From the NCBI GenBank assembly GCA_938023705.1, contig CALJDJ010000080.1, positions 1-48,673 of the forward strand: a stretch of 48,673 nt of DNA, written 5' to 3'. A model generated the notes under the pieces. The model did no database searches, was not told the DNA's origin, and saw nothing but the letters and a program-made list of their open reading frames with translations. Origin of the DNA: an uncultured Collinsella sp. (GTDB lineage: Bacteria > Actinomycetota > Coriobacteriia > Coriobacteriales > Coriobacteriaceae). The translations under genes were made by a program, and so were the position numbers. Shown one piece after another: positions 40,186-48,673 of this stretch (position 1 is its first letter; every line of letters begins with the position of its first letter).

Positions 40186-41007
40186 ATGCTCAACGACTTC
40201 TACCATATGCTTGATCCCGTCGCGATTTCGGCGGGGCCCATCACGATTTACTGGTATGGTCTGGCCTATGTGGTCGGTGCCCTGCTCACGGCGGTTGTCA
40301 TGTACCGCACGCAGCGTCGCTGGGGCTTTAGCATCACGATTGACGACCTGACGAGTGTCGTGGTCGGCGTGGTCTTTGGCCTTATCATTGGCGCCCGTCT
40401 GTTCTACGTCATCTTTTACGGCGACGGCTACTACTGGGCGCACCCGCTCGAGATCTTTGCCACCAACGAGGGCGGCATGAGCTTCCACGGTGGCCTGGTC
40501 GGCGGCATCTTGGGCGGCATCATCGTGTGCCGCATGTATAAGCTCGATGCATGGACGTTGGCCGATCTTGCCGTCATTGGCGCTCCGCTGGCCCTGTGCC
40601 TGGGCCGTTGTGCCAACTTTGTCAACGGTGAGCTGTGGGGCAAGCCGACCGATCTGCCCTGGGGCGTGGTCTTCGGTGGCACCGCGGGCGATATGTCGCG
40701 TCACCCCTCCCAGCTCTACGAGGCATTTCTTGAGGGCATTGTGCTCTTTTGCATTCTGCAGGTGCTCAGCCGCAAAAAGCCGCTGCTGCCCCAGGGCACG
40801 TTTATGGGCGTGTTTGTGATGGGTTACGGCATCGTCCGCTTCCTCGTCGAGTTCGTGCGCGTGCCCGACGCCCAGCTTGGCTATCTGCTGGGCGGCGTCA
40901 TCACGATGGGTCAGCTGCTGAGCCTTCCGCTCGTTATTGCGGGCCTGGCGCTCATCATCTTCGCCCGACACCGCAATCGCCCCCAGCGCATCTACCTCGA
41001 CGCTTAA
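40186..41007 (+). CDS. lgt: Prolipoprotein diacylglyceryl transferase
   Basis: The start at 40186 follows AGGAGGG. The 273-residue integral membrane enzyme transfers diacylglycerol to the lipobox cysteine, as needed for the Tat lipoprotein at 17365-18357. Motifs are MSFHGGLVGG (essential His region) and LGRCANFVNGELWG (Lgt signature). RHPSQLYEAFLEG and a C-terminal VEFVRVPDAQLG follow. All motifs are intact. Confidence 0.96.
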   Translation: MLNDFYHMLDPVAISAGPITIYWYGLAYVVGALLTAVVMYRTQRRWGFSITIDDLTSVVVGVVFGLIIGARLFYVIFYGDGYYWAHPLEIFATNEGGMSFHGGLVGGILGGIIVCRMYKLDAWTLADLAVIGAPLALCLGRCANFVNGELWGKPTDLPWGVVFGGTAGDMSRHPSQLYEAFLEGIVLFCILQVLSRKKPLLPQGTFMGVFVMGYGIVRFLVEFVRVPDAQLGYLLGGVITMGQLLSLPLVIAGLALIIFARHRNRPQRIYLDA

Positions 41008-41020
41008 CCACCACATACGA

Positions 41021-41047
41021 CCACAAAGGGGGCAGGCACCTTTGTGG
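41021..41047. repeat. REP-like hairpin, GGCAGG core
   Basis: CCACAAAGG and CCTTTGTGG pair around GGGCAGGCA, 14 bases after the lgt stop. Confidence 0.75.
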
Positions 41048-41093
41048 TGGTTTGCTGGGCAATGATGACAGAACCGTAACGTTTCCCCAGATA

Positions 41094-41131
41094 AAACCTG
41101 CCAAAATAAACCTGTCCCTTTTTGGCAGGTT
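41094..41131 (-). repeat. REP-like hairpin, reversed copy
   Basis: AAACCTGCCAAAA and TTTTTGGCAGGTTT pair with the core CCTGTCCC, opposite to the other copies. It lies in the leader of the next gene. Confidence 0.8.
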
Positions 41132-41151
41132 TCTAGAAAGGCTTTCGGACT

Positions 41152-43335
41152 GTGAAGGATTCCGATCTCTCCACAACGGCTGCGCGCGACGCGGCCCGCA
41201 TCGTCTGGTTTAAGCGCTACCCCGCCAAGCAGACGCTCATCGCATTTCTGCTCGCGCTGTTGGCGACCACGGCGTTTTCCATCGATCCCGCCCCGGTGTC
41301 GAGCAACGCAGTCTTGGCGATTGACCCCAAAGCCTCGGGCATGCTGTACGTGTGCTACGAGGTGCTCCTCTCGTTTGCCGGCCATACCGACGCGGTCATG
41401 CTGCTTGCGCTTGCCTGCCTGCTCACGCTGCCGTTTCGCTACGTATTCTTTGGCCGTGGCGACACCTGGCGCCCGTCGATCATTCTGCCGTCGCTGTTTT
41501 TCGCCATCTGCATGGTGTTCGGCCGCAGCTACGACCTCACCGACTCGGCCGAGATTGTTCTTGGCGACAAGGCCCGCATCATCTGTGCCTGGATTGGCGG
41601 CGCGGGCTGGATGCTCTTGGCGATCGTTGCCTTCTACCTGGCTTTTGAGTGTCTAGATTGGCTGAGCTCTCGGCGCATTCCGTTTTCCGAAGCGCACTTT
41701 GGTCGCGTATGGCGTGTGGCTCACGCCGTGCTCTCGGCCCATCCCTTTGCCGGGCCCTTCCTGGTGCTTATGATCGCCTGGGCGCCCACGCTCATCGCTT
41801 CGCTGCCCGGCCTTTTTATGGGAGATACGGGTGCGCAGATTCGCCAGTGGTTCAACTATCCCAACGGCACGAGCGACTACCTGCGCCTACTCAACCCCAA
41901 TGTCCTGCTCAACGGGCATCACCCGGTCGTGCACACGGCTATCATCGGCTCGTGCGTGCAGCTGGGGCTTTCGCTGTTCAACAGCGCTAACGCGGGCCTC
42001 ATCATCTATACCTGCGCTCAATTTGTCATCACGGCTGCCTGCATGGCCTATTCCATTTCGTCGCTGCGCAAACTGGGCGTGAGCCTGCCGGTTCGCGGTG
42101 CGATCCTGCTGTTCTTTGCGTTTATGCCGATGTTCTCTAACTACGCGGCCCTGCTCACCAAAGACGTGCTCTTTGCCGACGCGTTTTTGGTGCTGCTGGT
42201 ACAGACCGTCAAGCTCGTGGCATGTGGCTTGCCCCGTCGTGATGCCAATGTCGAGCGGGCGGGCGAGAAAGCCCCCGTGCTCTTTGCGCGCCACGACTGG
42301 CTGTTGCTTGCGCTGGCTGCCATGGGTTCCACGTTTTTGCGCAATGGCGGCCTGGTCTTTCCGTTGGCGGCCTGCGTGATTGCGGCGGCGTTTTGCGCAT
42401 GGGATGTACATGTCGCTCGTCGTGCGGCTAAGCAGACGGGCACCGCGGTCTCATGCGCCACGCCGCGCTTCCGCTGGGTTGGCGTCCTCGCGGTGCTCGC
42501 ACTCTGCCTTGCCTCTAATATGTACTTCACCAAGGTCTTTATGCCGGCGCACGACATCACGCCCGGCTCCAAGCGCGAAATTCTCTCGATTCCGTTCCAG
42601 CAGACGGCTCGTTTCGTTCAAAAGCACGATGGCCTCAACTCGGGTGTCAACCCCACGGTAAAGGAGGACGGCACTATCGCGGAGGCTCCTTGCGACGGCT
42701 TGGTGACCGACGAGGAGCGCGTCGTGATCGATCGCGTGCTCAAGTACGAGAACCTGGGCCGCCGCTACAACCCTGACAAGTCCGATGCCGTCAAGAACTG
42801 CTTTAACGAGTACGCCTCGCAGGAGGACATCAAGGCCTATTTTGAGGTCTGGGCGCAGATGTTCAAAAAGGATCCCGAGTGCTATATCTCGGCGCTCATC
42901 AATAACTATTACGGCTACTTTTATCCGAGTGCCCGCGATGCCTGGGTCTACAGCACGGCGCGTAGTGCCGAGATCATGGCGCGTCCCGACAACCTCAAGT
43001 ACTTCGACTTCCATCCGGTTGACAGCAACGTGGTGCGCTGGTGCGACCACCTGATCAATCTGTACCGTGTGGCGGTGCAGCGCATCCCGTTTATTTCGCT
43101 CACCATGAGCTCGGCCACCTATGTGTGGATCATGATCGCCGTGGTGGTCTACCTGTTGCGCCGCCATTCGTGGCGCGGGCTGGCCATTTGGGTGCCGCTG
43201 CTGGGCGTGCTCGCCGTGTGTCTGATCGGTCCCTGCAACGGTTCGACCTATATGCGCTACCTGTATCCGGTTATCGCCTGCATGCCCTTTGCCATCGGTG
43301 CCACCATCACTCGCAGCGACCTTCTCTGGTCCTAA
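41152..43335 (+). CDS. Large polytopic membrane protein, DUF6020/GT-C-like
   Basis: A GTG start at 41152 follows GAAAGGC. The 727-residue protein has about twelve or thirteen helices, with an extracellular domain of about 150 residues between helix groups (residues 460-640). The latter contains RVVIDRVLKYENLGRRYNPD. A loop after the fifth helix group, SLPGLFMGDTGAQIRQWFNY then NGHHPVVHTAII, carries acidic and His residues resembling the GT-C glycosyltransferase catalytic loops. I infer a lipid-linked sugar transferase for envelope glycans. The family is unproven. Confidence 0.75.
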   Translation: MKDSDLSTTAARDAARIVWFKRYPAKQTLIAFLLALLATTAFSIDPAPVSSNAVLAIDPKASGMLYVCYEVLLSFAGHTDAVMLLALACLLTLPFRYVFFGRGDTWRPSIILPSLFFAICMVFGRSYDLTDSAEIVLGDKARIICAWIGGAGWMLLAIVAFYLAFECLDWLSSRRIPFSEAHFGRVWRVAHAVLSAHPFAGPFLVLMIAWAPTLIASLPGLFMGDTGAQIRQWFNYPNGTSDYLRLLNPNVLLNGHHPVVHTAIIGSCVQLGLSLFNSANAGLIIYTCAQFVITAACMAYSISSLRKLGVSLPVRGAILLFFAFMPMFSNYAALLTKDVLFADAFLVLLVQTVKLVACGLPRRDANVERAGEKAPVLFARHDWLLLALAAMGSTFLRNGGLVFPLAACVIAAAFCAWDVHVARRAAKQTGTAVSCATPRFRWVGVLAVLALCLASNMYFTKVFMPAHDITPGSKREILSIPFQQTARFVQKHDGLNSGVNPTVKEDGTIAEAPCDGLVTDEERVVIDRVLKYENLGRRYNPDKSDAVKNCFNEYASQEDIKAYFEVWAQMFKKDPECYISALINNYYGYFYPSARDAWVYSTARSAEIMARPDNLKYFDFHPVDSNVVRWCDHLINLYRVAVQRIPFISLTMSSATYVWIMIAVVVYLLRRHSWRGLAIWVPLLGVLAVCLIGPCNGSTYMRYLYPVIACMPFAIGATITRSDLLWS

Positions 43336-43370
43336 TTTGGTGCAAAGGGGACAGGTTGCTTTGCACCAAA
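43336..43370. repeat. REP-like hairpin after the membrane protein gene
   Basis: TTTGGTGCAAAG and CTTTGCACCAAA pair around GGGACAGGTTG. Confidence 0.8.
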
Positions 43371-43500
43371 GGATGGCATCATCACGACGCCTTCATTTTG
43401 GGGTTTATCTCGCAGGCCAGTAGGTATATCATAACGACGTTTGTTTATATTGCCCGAGCATCTGCGCTGGGCTTTAGGTCAAAACCGATAGGAGACACGT

Positions 43501-44307
43501 ATGTCCGGACACTCTAAGTGGGCCACAACCAAGCATCGTAAGGGCGCGCAGGACGCCAAGCGTTCCGCCCTCTTCTCCAAGCTGAGCCGCAACATCACCG
43601 TTGCTGCCCGTCTCGGCGGTGACCCGCTGCCCGAGAACAACGCCAGCCTCGCCGCTGCCGTTGCTAAGGCCAAGGCTCAGTCCATGCCCAAGGACAAGAT
43701 CAAGTCCGCTATCGACAAGGCCTTTGGTTCGGGTGCCGATGCCGCCGTCTACGAGAACATCGTGTACGAGGGCTATGGTCCCGCCGGTGTTGCCGTCTAT
43801 GTTGACTGCCTGACCGACAACCGCAACCGTACTGCCGCCGATGTCCGTTCCGCCTTCTCCCACGCTGGTGGCAACCTGGGCACCTCCGGCTCCGTCGCCT
43901 TCCAGTTTGAGCGCAAGGGCCAGATCGTCGTCGCCAAGGAGATCCTGGACGAGAACGCCAAGAAGGAGACCATGATCGCCAACGGTGCTGCCGGTGACGA
44001 GGATGAGTTCATGATGGCCATCGCCGAGGCCGGTGGCGAGGACTACGAGGACGCCGGCGAGGAGTGGATCGTCTGGACCGCTGCTAACGACGTCATGGCT
44101 GTCTCCAAGGCACTCGAGGAGCAGGGCGTCCAGGTCAAGGGTTCCGAGACCACCATGGTTCCGACCACCCCGACCGAGGTCTCCGGTACCGACGCCAAGA
44201 AGGTTCAGCGCCTCATCGACCGTCTCGAGGAGCTCGACGACGTCCAGGACGTCTACAGCACCATGGACATGACCGACGAGGTCATCGCTGCCCTCGAGGA
44301 GGAGTAG
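43501..44307 (+). CDS. yebC: YebC/PmpR-family protein (TACO1-like)
   Basis: The 268-residue protein opens with MSGHSKWATTKHRKGAQDAK and has the three-domain YebC fold (LAAAVAKAKAQSMPKDKI, YEGYGPAGVAVYVDCLTDNR). Family members bind DNA as regulators, and recent work links them to ribosome rescue at proline runs. AGGAGA precedes the start. A terminator follows. Confidence 0.95.
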   Translation: MSGHSKWATTKHRKGAQDAKRSALFSKLSRNITVAARLGGDPLPENNASLAAAVAKAKAQSMPKDKIKSAIDKAFGSGADAAVYENIVYEGYGPAGVAVYVDCLTDNRNRTAADVRSAFSHAGGNLGTSGSVAFQFERKGQIVVAKEILDENAKKETMIANGAAGDEDEFMMAIAEAGGEDYEDAGEEWIVWTAANDVMAVSKALEEQGVQVKGSETTMVPTTPTEVSGTDAKKVQRLIDRLEELDDVQDVYSTMDMTDEVIAALEEE

Positions 44308-44376
44308 CGCCTGCACGGGTTAAGCCGTGCATATCTGGGCATAATGAAGCGAGCATGCAAGCCTCGTGGAATAGAT

Positions 44377-44418
44377 GAGCCGGATCCGCGTGCGTATGGC
44401 ACCGGACCCGGCTCTTTT
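44377..44418 (+). terminator. Terminator of yebC, abutting a TATAAT
   Basis: GAGCCGG.TCCG and CGGA.CCGGCTC form the stem, then TTTTAT. The T-run merges with TATAAT at 44418-44423, a candidate -10 of the AmaP operon. Confidence 0.75.
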
Positions 44419-44472
44419 ATAATGATGCGAATCGTTTTGCATTCTGTGGACCGAAACCTGAAGGGAGCGCGC

Positions 44473-45018
44473 GTGCGCGTACTCAAACGAGCCCTAGCGA
44501 TCGTGTATCTTGCCGCCGCCATCGTGGCGCTGGGTACGCTTGTCTGCCAGTTCTGGGGACCGTATACGTATCGCTTTATGCTGCTATTGCGTGACACCAT
44601 GCCTCGCGTCGTCGTTACGGTGTGCGCCGCCATCGTGGCGCTTGGCGTGCTCATCGGTTTTTTCCGCTTGATGTTCGCGCGTCGCGAGCCGTCCTGCGTG
44701 CATCCGGCAGGGGAGCGCAATATCGAGGTCACGCTCGCGGCTCTCTCCTCGTGTGCCCGCGCTGCTGCCGAACGCGATGACCGCGTGATGGTCGAGCATA
44801 TCGAGGCGCGTGTTCAGGGTTCCGACGAATCGCACGTTCGTTTTAAGGTCGAAGCCATCGCGCTCGATGATAAAGACGTTGCTTCCCTTGCCACTGCGAT
44901 GCAGCAGCGTATCGAGCGGGCCTGCGACACCATGCTCGGTACGCCGGGCACGACTGCGCGCGTTCGCTTTTTGCCGTCCAAGACTACCGTCCAGACCGTG
45001 GAGGTTTCCGGTGAGTGA
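44473..45018 (+). CDS. amaP: Alkaline-shock membrane anchor protein AmaP-like
   Basis: GTG at 44473 after GAAGGGAG gives 181 residues. An ATG earlier would start within the promoter. Two helices at the N-terminus (ALAIVYLAAAIVALGTLVCQ and VVVTVCAAIVALGVLIGFF) precede a soluble domain. In Staphylococcus the homolog holds Asp23 at the membrane. The stop overlaps the next GTG start by eight bases. Confidence 0.85.
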   Translation: MRVLKRALAIVYLAAAIVALGTLVCQFWGPYTYRFMLLLRDTMPRVVVTVCAAIVALGVLIGFFRLMFARREPSCVHPAGERNIEVTLAALSSCARAAAERDDRVMVEHIEARVQGSDESHVRFKVEAIALDDKDVASLATAMQQRIERACDTMLGTPGTTARVRFLPSKTTVQTVEVSGE

Positions 45019-45388
45019 TACCAACCAAGACAAGACCGCCCGCACGCCGCGCCTGACGATCGATCAGAACGCTATGCCGGCAGGCGAGTCCGCCGACACC
45101 AAGCCCGAGGCCGGCGAGCAGCACGACAGCGCCGCCAACGACTTTGACGAGGCCATGGGTCTCATCAAAGGTACGGGCGCCGCTATCTGGAGCTACGCCG
45201 TGCGCCACCCCAACACTACGCTCGGCGCCGTGGCAGGCTTTATCCTCGCCGTGCTGGTACTTACGTTGGGCCTGTGGGACACGCTTGTCATCGCATTCTT
45301 TGTGCTGATCGGCGCCGTGATCGGCCAGATTCGCGACGGCGAGAACGGTATCGTTAACTTCTTCGGCCGTCTGTTTAGCGGCCGCTAA
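45011..45388 (+). CDS. DUF2273 small membrane protein
   Basis: GTG at 45011 overlaps the AmaP stop and the protein has 125 residues. The N-terminal 50 residues are disordered and acidic; the end has two helices (TTLGAVAGFILAVLVLTLGL and TLVIAFFVLIGAVIGQIRDG). DUF2273 is the standard middle gene of amaP-asp23 operons. Its longer soluble N-terminus is unusual for a family normally of about 60-70 residues. Confidence 0.85.
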   Translation: MSDTNQDKTARTPRLTIDQNAMPAGESADTKPEAGEQHDSAANDFDEAMGLIKGTGAAIWSYAVRHPNTTLGAVAGFILAVLVLTLGLWDTLVIAFFVLIGAVIGQIRDGENGIVNFFGRLFSGR

Positions 45389-45432
45389 TATGTATTCGAC
45401 TGTCGCATCCGTGGCAGGCATAAGGAGGAACC

Positions 45433-45954
45433 ATGGCTTTTAACACGAAGGTCGATGTGGCCGATACCGAGCTCGAGACGAACGAGGCCGTCGCCGCCGA
45501 GGCGGAGGACGTAACGCTCGAGGACGAGACGCTCGTCGAGGCCGAGTCCAAAGACGAGGCGGACGAGGACGACGAGGAGGCGGACGAGTCCGAGGACTCG
45601 CTGACCTATTCCAACGGCGTGATCGAGAAGATCGTCGCCATGGCCACCCGCGAGGTGCCGCACGTTCTGGGCATGAAGGGTAACCTTATGCACTTTGTGC
45701 AGGAGCAGTTTGGTGCCGAGAACCTGACCAAGGGCGTGACGGTCGAGGTCACCGACGACAACCGCGTGGTCGTCAACATCTCGGTCATCATCGAGTATGG
45801 CGCCTATGCGCCTGCGATCTTTGACGACGTTAAGGCGCGCGTCACCGAGCGTCTGGCCGCGATGACCGGCCTTGAGGTGGCAGGCGTCAACCTGCGCATC
45901 GAGGATGTCATCACCCCCGAGGAGTACGAGCACCGCACCAGCCAGCACGAGTAA
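45433..45954 (+). CDS. Asp23/Gls24-family envelope stress protein
   Basis: The 173-residue protein has an acidic tail-like N-terminus (residues 1-55, long runs of Asp and Glu) and an Asp23 domain (YSNGVIEKIVAMATREVPHV, VVVNISVIIEYGAYAPAIF). Such proteins coat the inner face of the membrane through AmaP. The site is AAGGAGGAACC. A REP-like hairpin and a strong terminator follow. Confidence 0.9.
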   Translation: MAFNTKVDVADTELETNEAVAAEAEDVTLEDETLVEAESKDEADEDDEEADESEDSLTYSNGVIEKIVAMATREVPHVLGMKGNLMHFVQEQFGAENLTKGVTVEVTDDNRVVVNISVIIEYGAYAPAIFDDVKARVTERLAAMTGLEVAGVNLRIEDVITPEEYEHRTSQHE

Positions 45955-45986
45955 CCTACCAAAAAGGGATGTTTATTTTGGCAGGT
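45955..45986 (+). repeat. REP-like hairpin, degenerate copy
   Basis: ACCTACCAAAA and TTTTGGCAGGT pair with one mismatch around an AGGGATGTTTA core. It overlaps the TAA region of the Asp23 gene. Confidence 0.7.
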
Positions 45987-46006
45987 TTTATCTGCGTAAA
46001 CGTCAA

Positions 46007-46046
46007 ACGGCCGGTCGCGCATGCAAAAGCGCGGCCGGCCGTTTTT
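46007..46046 (+). terminator. Terminator of the AmaP-Asp23 operon
   Basis: ACGGCCGG.CGCGC and GCGCG.CCGGCCGT pair and are followed by TTTTTG. Confidence 0.9.
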
Positions 46047-46158
46047 GTACGCTCCCGATGTAGTCATACCGCTCGTCTAACTAAGGGTTGCAACCGCCAC
46101 GTTCCGCGTTACCCTAATGGGCGCATTGTTTCCAAATTGTTAACGAGGGGTTGCCGTA

Positions 46159-47181
46159 ATGGCCGACGAACACGAGACCGAAAGCAAGGCATGGGCGATT
46201 GAGGCCGCTGCGGCAGAGGCGGCGTCGCGTGCTGCCGAGGAGGTGCATCGTCCTCCGGTGGTGCCGATGGAGCGCGTGGTCGATCGCGATGTTATTGAGC
46301 AAGGCGAGCGCGCCGGCCGCAGGCGCAGCCAGGAGCCAGGCTTTCCGCGCTTTTTTGCCGAGCTCAATCTGGGCCTGATCCTCACGGCGTTCGCCATCGT
46401 GGCCTTTAAAACCCCCAATCACTTTGCCTTCGGCGGTACCTCGGGTGTGTCGGTCATTCTTTCTACGCTGTTCCCGACTCTGCCCGTCGGCGTCTTTATG
46501 TGGATTATCAACGCGGTCCTGGTCGTTCTGGGCTTTATCTTTTTGGAGCGCAAGGCGATTCTGTGGAGCGTCTTCGCTTCGTTTGCGCTTTCGGCCTATG
46601 TCTCGCTGTTTGAGCTCTTCATTCCGACCGATGTCTCTCTGACGGGTGATATGTGGCTCGACCTGTGCTTTGCCGTGATTCTGCCGGCGCTCGGCAGCGC
46701 CATCGTCTTTGATATTGGTGCCTCGACGGGCGGCACGGACATCCTCGCCATGATTCTCAAACGCCGCACGACGCTTGAGATCGGCCGTGCGCTGCTGCTG
46801 GTCGATATCGGCATCGTGACCATCGCGGCCTTCTTGTACGGCCCGCGCGTCGGTCTGTATTGCGTGCTCGGCCTGTTTGCCAAGACGCTTGTGGTCGACA
46901 AAGCCATCGAGAGCATCCACCTGCGTAAAGTCTGCACGGTCATTTGCTCCGAGCCCCTTAAGGTCGAGGAGTTTATCGTCAAGCATCTCAACCGTACGGC
47001 GACTATCAGCCGCGGCTACGGTGCTTTCTCGGGCAAGTGCGTGACGGTGATCATGAGCGTGCTAAGCCGTCGCGAGGCCGTGCAACTGCGCCGCTATGCG
47101 CGCGAAGTCGATCCGGGTGCCTTTATCACGATTGTCGACAGCTCCGAGATCGTCGGCAAGGGTTTCCGCGGAACGAACTAA
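46159..47181 (+). CDS. YitT-family membrane protein (DUF161 plus DUF2179)
   Basis: The 340-residue protein has an N-terminal acidic extension of about 60 residues, then five or six helices (GLILTAFAIVAFKTPNHFAF and others). GIGAST-like DIGASTGGTDILAMILKR is the family signature. The C-terminal DUF2179 domain (YGAFSGKCVTVIMSVLSRRE) resembles ACT-like ligand-binding folds. Some relatives are linked to efflux or siderophore uptake. Function here is unassigned. AACGAGGGG lies upstream. Confidence 0.88.
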   Translation: MADEHETESKAWAIEAAAAEAASRAAEEVHRPPVVPMERVVDRDVIEQGERAGRRRSQEPGFPRFFAELNLGLILTAFAIVAFKTPNHFAFGGTSGVSVILSTLFPTLPVGVFMWIINAVLVVLGFIFLERKAILWSVFASFALSAYVSLFELFIPTDVSLTGDMWLDLCFAVILPALGSAIVFDIGASTGGTDILAMILKRRTTLEIGRALLLVDIGIVTIAAFLYGPRVGLYCVLGLFAKTLVVDKAIESIHLRKVCTVICSEPLKVEEFIVKHLNRTATISRGYGAFSGKCVTVIMSVLSRREAVQLRRYAREVDPGAFITIVDSSEIVGKGFRGTN

Positions 47182-47331
47182 CGCGGTCGAGCTCATCAAA
47201 CAATCGAATAGCGCCCTGCGCATTGCAAATGCGTCATGTTGGAGTATTTGTCCCCACATTGGGTGATAATGATGCCAAAGACATCGTTTGCGATCCAGAT
47301 GATTCGCTCAAGATACGAAGGGATGATCTCG

Positions 47332-48630
47332 ATGTTCTGTTCGCAGTGTGGTGCCCCCATGGGCGACAACGATAAGTTCTGTGGTGCGTGTGGTGCCTCC
47401 AATGCCGGTGCCGCAGCCTCTGCCCCTCAGGGTCAGCCCCAGCAGTTTGTTCCGCAACCGCCCGTGGCGAATGCGTCCAAGGGCTGTGTGGCCCAGGCGT
47501 TTGAGGATATGACCAAGACTCCGGGCGTGCTGCAGCGCGTGTGCCAGATTGCCTTTTTACCGGCGCTGATTTGTGTTGTGTCGGTACTCGTGCTGTTTAT
47601 TCCCGTTATTGGCGGCATTGCAGCTGCCATCGGCTTTTTGGCAGCTTGCATTGCGAGCGTGTGTGGTTCCGGCTTTGGTATTGAGTGGGGTCGCGATCTG
47701 TCGCTCAAGGTTGATGGCGGTATGGATCGTCCACTCATGCGTTCCACGTCGTTTGGCCTCGGAGTCTTTTCGAGCGTTATCTCGGTCGTGCTCGAGGTTA
47801 TCGCTGCCATTCCCGTTATCGGTGTAGTGCTTTCGCTGGTGGAGAGCGTGGTAATTGGCGCCGCGGGCTCGTATTCGTATTACGGCTCCTATGCACTCGA
47901 GGCAGCGCTGTTTGGCTCGCTTGGCCTGCTTGTCCTGGCTATGATTGCCACGGCGGTCTTGGGGGTCTTCTTTAAGATGTTCGCCGACATTGCCGTGATG
48001 CACTTTGCGGTGACCGGTCGTGTCGAGAGCGCGTTTTCGCTCGATAAGGTCTGGGCGGCCTTTAAGCACAACAAGACCAAACTGTTCTGCGCTTCGTTCC
48101 TTCCCGAGTTTTTGACGGGCCTGGTCGCCAACGTTGTCACATGGATCCTGACGCTCGTCTTTGGCACCATTGCCTCTGTCGGTATGTATAGCTACTACTA
48201 CCGTCCTTCGGCTATTGAGGCGCTTGTTACCGGCGGTGGCATCACGCTCGTATTGTTCTTGGTGCTGACGGCGTTTGTCACGGTATTCCTCACGGTCTTT
48301 GGCAAGATGCTCAAGCATCGTGCCGTTGGCTATTGGGTAGCGCGTTATGCAGCTGAATGGGCTGATGAGGATAAGGATGACGTCCTGACCTTTGTGCTGC
48401 CGTTTGAGAAGAAGTCTGCTCCGGCTGGTTTTAGCGCCGACGCAGCGCCCGTATCCGATTCCGCTGCGGCGCCCGAGTCCGAGCCCGCGCCCGAGCCCGA
48501 GCCCGCGCCTGAGCCCGAGCCTGCGCCTGAGCCCGAGCCCATGCCGGAACCGGAGCCCGAGCCCATGCCGGAACCGGAGCCCGAGCCCGAGCCTGCACCA
48601 AGCTCCGACGAGGACCCGCAGGACGAGTAG
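47332..48630 (+). CDS. Zinc-ribbon and DUF4013-like membrane protein with Pro-Glu tail
   Basis: MFCSQCGAPMGDNDKFCGAC is a zinc ribbon (two CxxC) typical of the short N-terminal sensor in Gram-positive membrane proteins, so the start at 47332 is preferred. Residues 60-360 hold five or six hydrophobic helices related to DUF4013. The last 60 residues are a low-complexity tail of repeated Glu-Pro pairs ending in acidic residues. The tail comes from a tandem hexamer-like repeat (48478-48600). The 432-residue protein has no known role. Confidence 0.8.
   Translation: MFCSQCGAPMGDNDKFCGACGASNAGAAASAPQGQPQQFVPQPPVANASKGCVAQAFEDMTKTPGVLQRVCQIAFLPALICVVSVLVLFIPVIGGIAAAIGFLAACIASVCGSGFGIEWGRDLSLKVDGGMDRPLMRSTSFGLGVFSSVISVVLEVIAAIPVIGVVLSLVESVVIGAAGSYSYYGSYALEAALFGSLGLLVLAMIATAVLGVFFKMFADIAVMHFAVTGRVESAFSLDKVWAAFKHNKTKLFCASFLPEFLTGLVANVVTWILTLVFGTIASVGMYSYYYRPSAIEALVTGGGITLVLFLVLTAFVTVFLTVFGKMLKHRAVGYWVARYAAEWADEDKDDVLTFVLPFEKKSAPAGFSADAAPVSDSAAAPESEPAPEPEPAPEPEPAPEPEPMPEPEPEPMPEPEPEPEPAPSSDEDPQDE
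48478..48600 (+). repeat. Tandem GAGCCC-type repeat coding a Pro-Glu tail
   Basis: GAGCCCGAGCCC and GCGCCTGAGCCC variants repeat in frame, giving EP pairs with occasional A or M. Such arrays slip easily in replication. Confidence 0.8.
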
Positions 48631-48673
48631 CCCTGCCGCCTGCCATTTGGGGACGGGGTAGAAACGGTAGAAA

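Noticed and set aside
44344..44472. A longer AmaP with 43 extra residues
   Set aside because: The extension would be translated from the yebC terminator and the candidate -10, with no ribosome site.

Overview
The window looks like chromosomal DNA of a gut Coriobacteriia bacterium, most likely Collinsella. The DNA is GC-rich and nearly every gene has a clear AGGAGG-type ribosome site. The gene set fits that group: an AmaP/DUF2273/Asp23 envelope operon, a giant fused 2-hydroxyacyl-CoA dehydratase activase, a K-type phosphofructokinase, a SEC-C methionine aminopeptidase and a Tat-lipoprotein glutamate transporter. The genus is inference from protein style. I see no rRNA, tRNA or CRISPR array.

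Layout. 1-2.3 kb is an accessory edge: a relaxase tail, a small conserved gene, an XRE-type membrane regulator and large palindromes. 2.3-11.5 kb holds metabolic and housekeeping genes (pfkA, an Ntn amidohydrolase, an M18 aminopeptidase, a 2-hydroxyacid dehydrogenase, map, a radical SAM enzyme, an alpha/beta hydrolase), interrupted by a RelB/PIN toxin-antitoxin pair that sits between two copies of a structured repeat. 11.6-14 kb is a signalling pair (degenerate GGDEF-REC-HD-GYP protein plus Hpt). 14-18.4 kb, minus strand, is a glutamate-type ABC importer ending in a C26 gamma-glutamyl hydrolase. 18.8-22.4 kb has a divergent DXS-like enzyme, an HD protein and a PF06541 membrane protein. 22.6-26.5 kb carries amt-PII and a TetR-MFS efflux pair with visible operators. 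26.6-34 kb has a HAD phosphatase, an 870-base island with a candidate SOS-controlled type I toxin, then a TetR regulator and the 1593-residue activase. 34.3-48.6 kb has envelope and housekeeping genes (DUF389, OPT transporter, coaX, dCMP deaminase, Nfu, lgt, a large polytopic membrane protein, yebC, the AmaP operon, a YitT protein, a zinc-ribbon membrane protein).

The most unusual content is between genes. At least seven kinds of palindromic or structured element occur. The best candidate for an undescribed or poorly described system is at 27.85-28.18 kb. There a 41-residue hydrophobic-basic peptide gene has a LexA-like box at its promoter, faces a convergent promoter for an approximately 85-base antisense RNA, and has 5' and 3' RNA ends that are mutually complementary. 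The second is a 160-base three-stem element present twice (6309-6470 and 7475-7634), whose stems differ by compensatory changes and which brackets the RelB/PIN module. The third is a double-stem hairpin present twice with unrelated stems but an invariant 14-base central motif (650-797 and 33977-34107).
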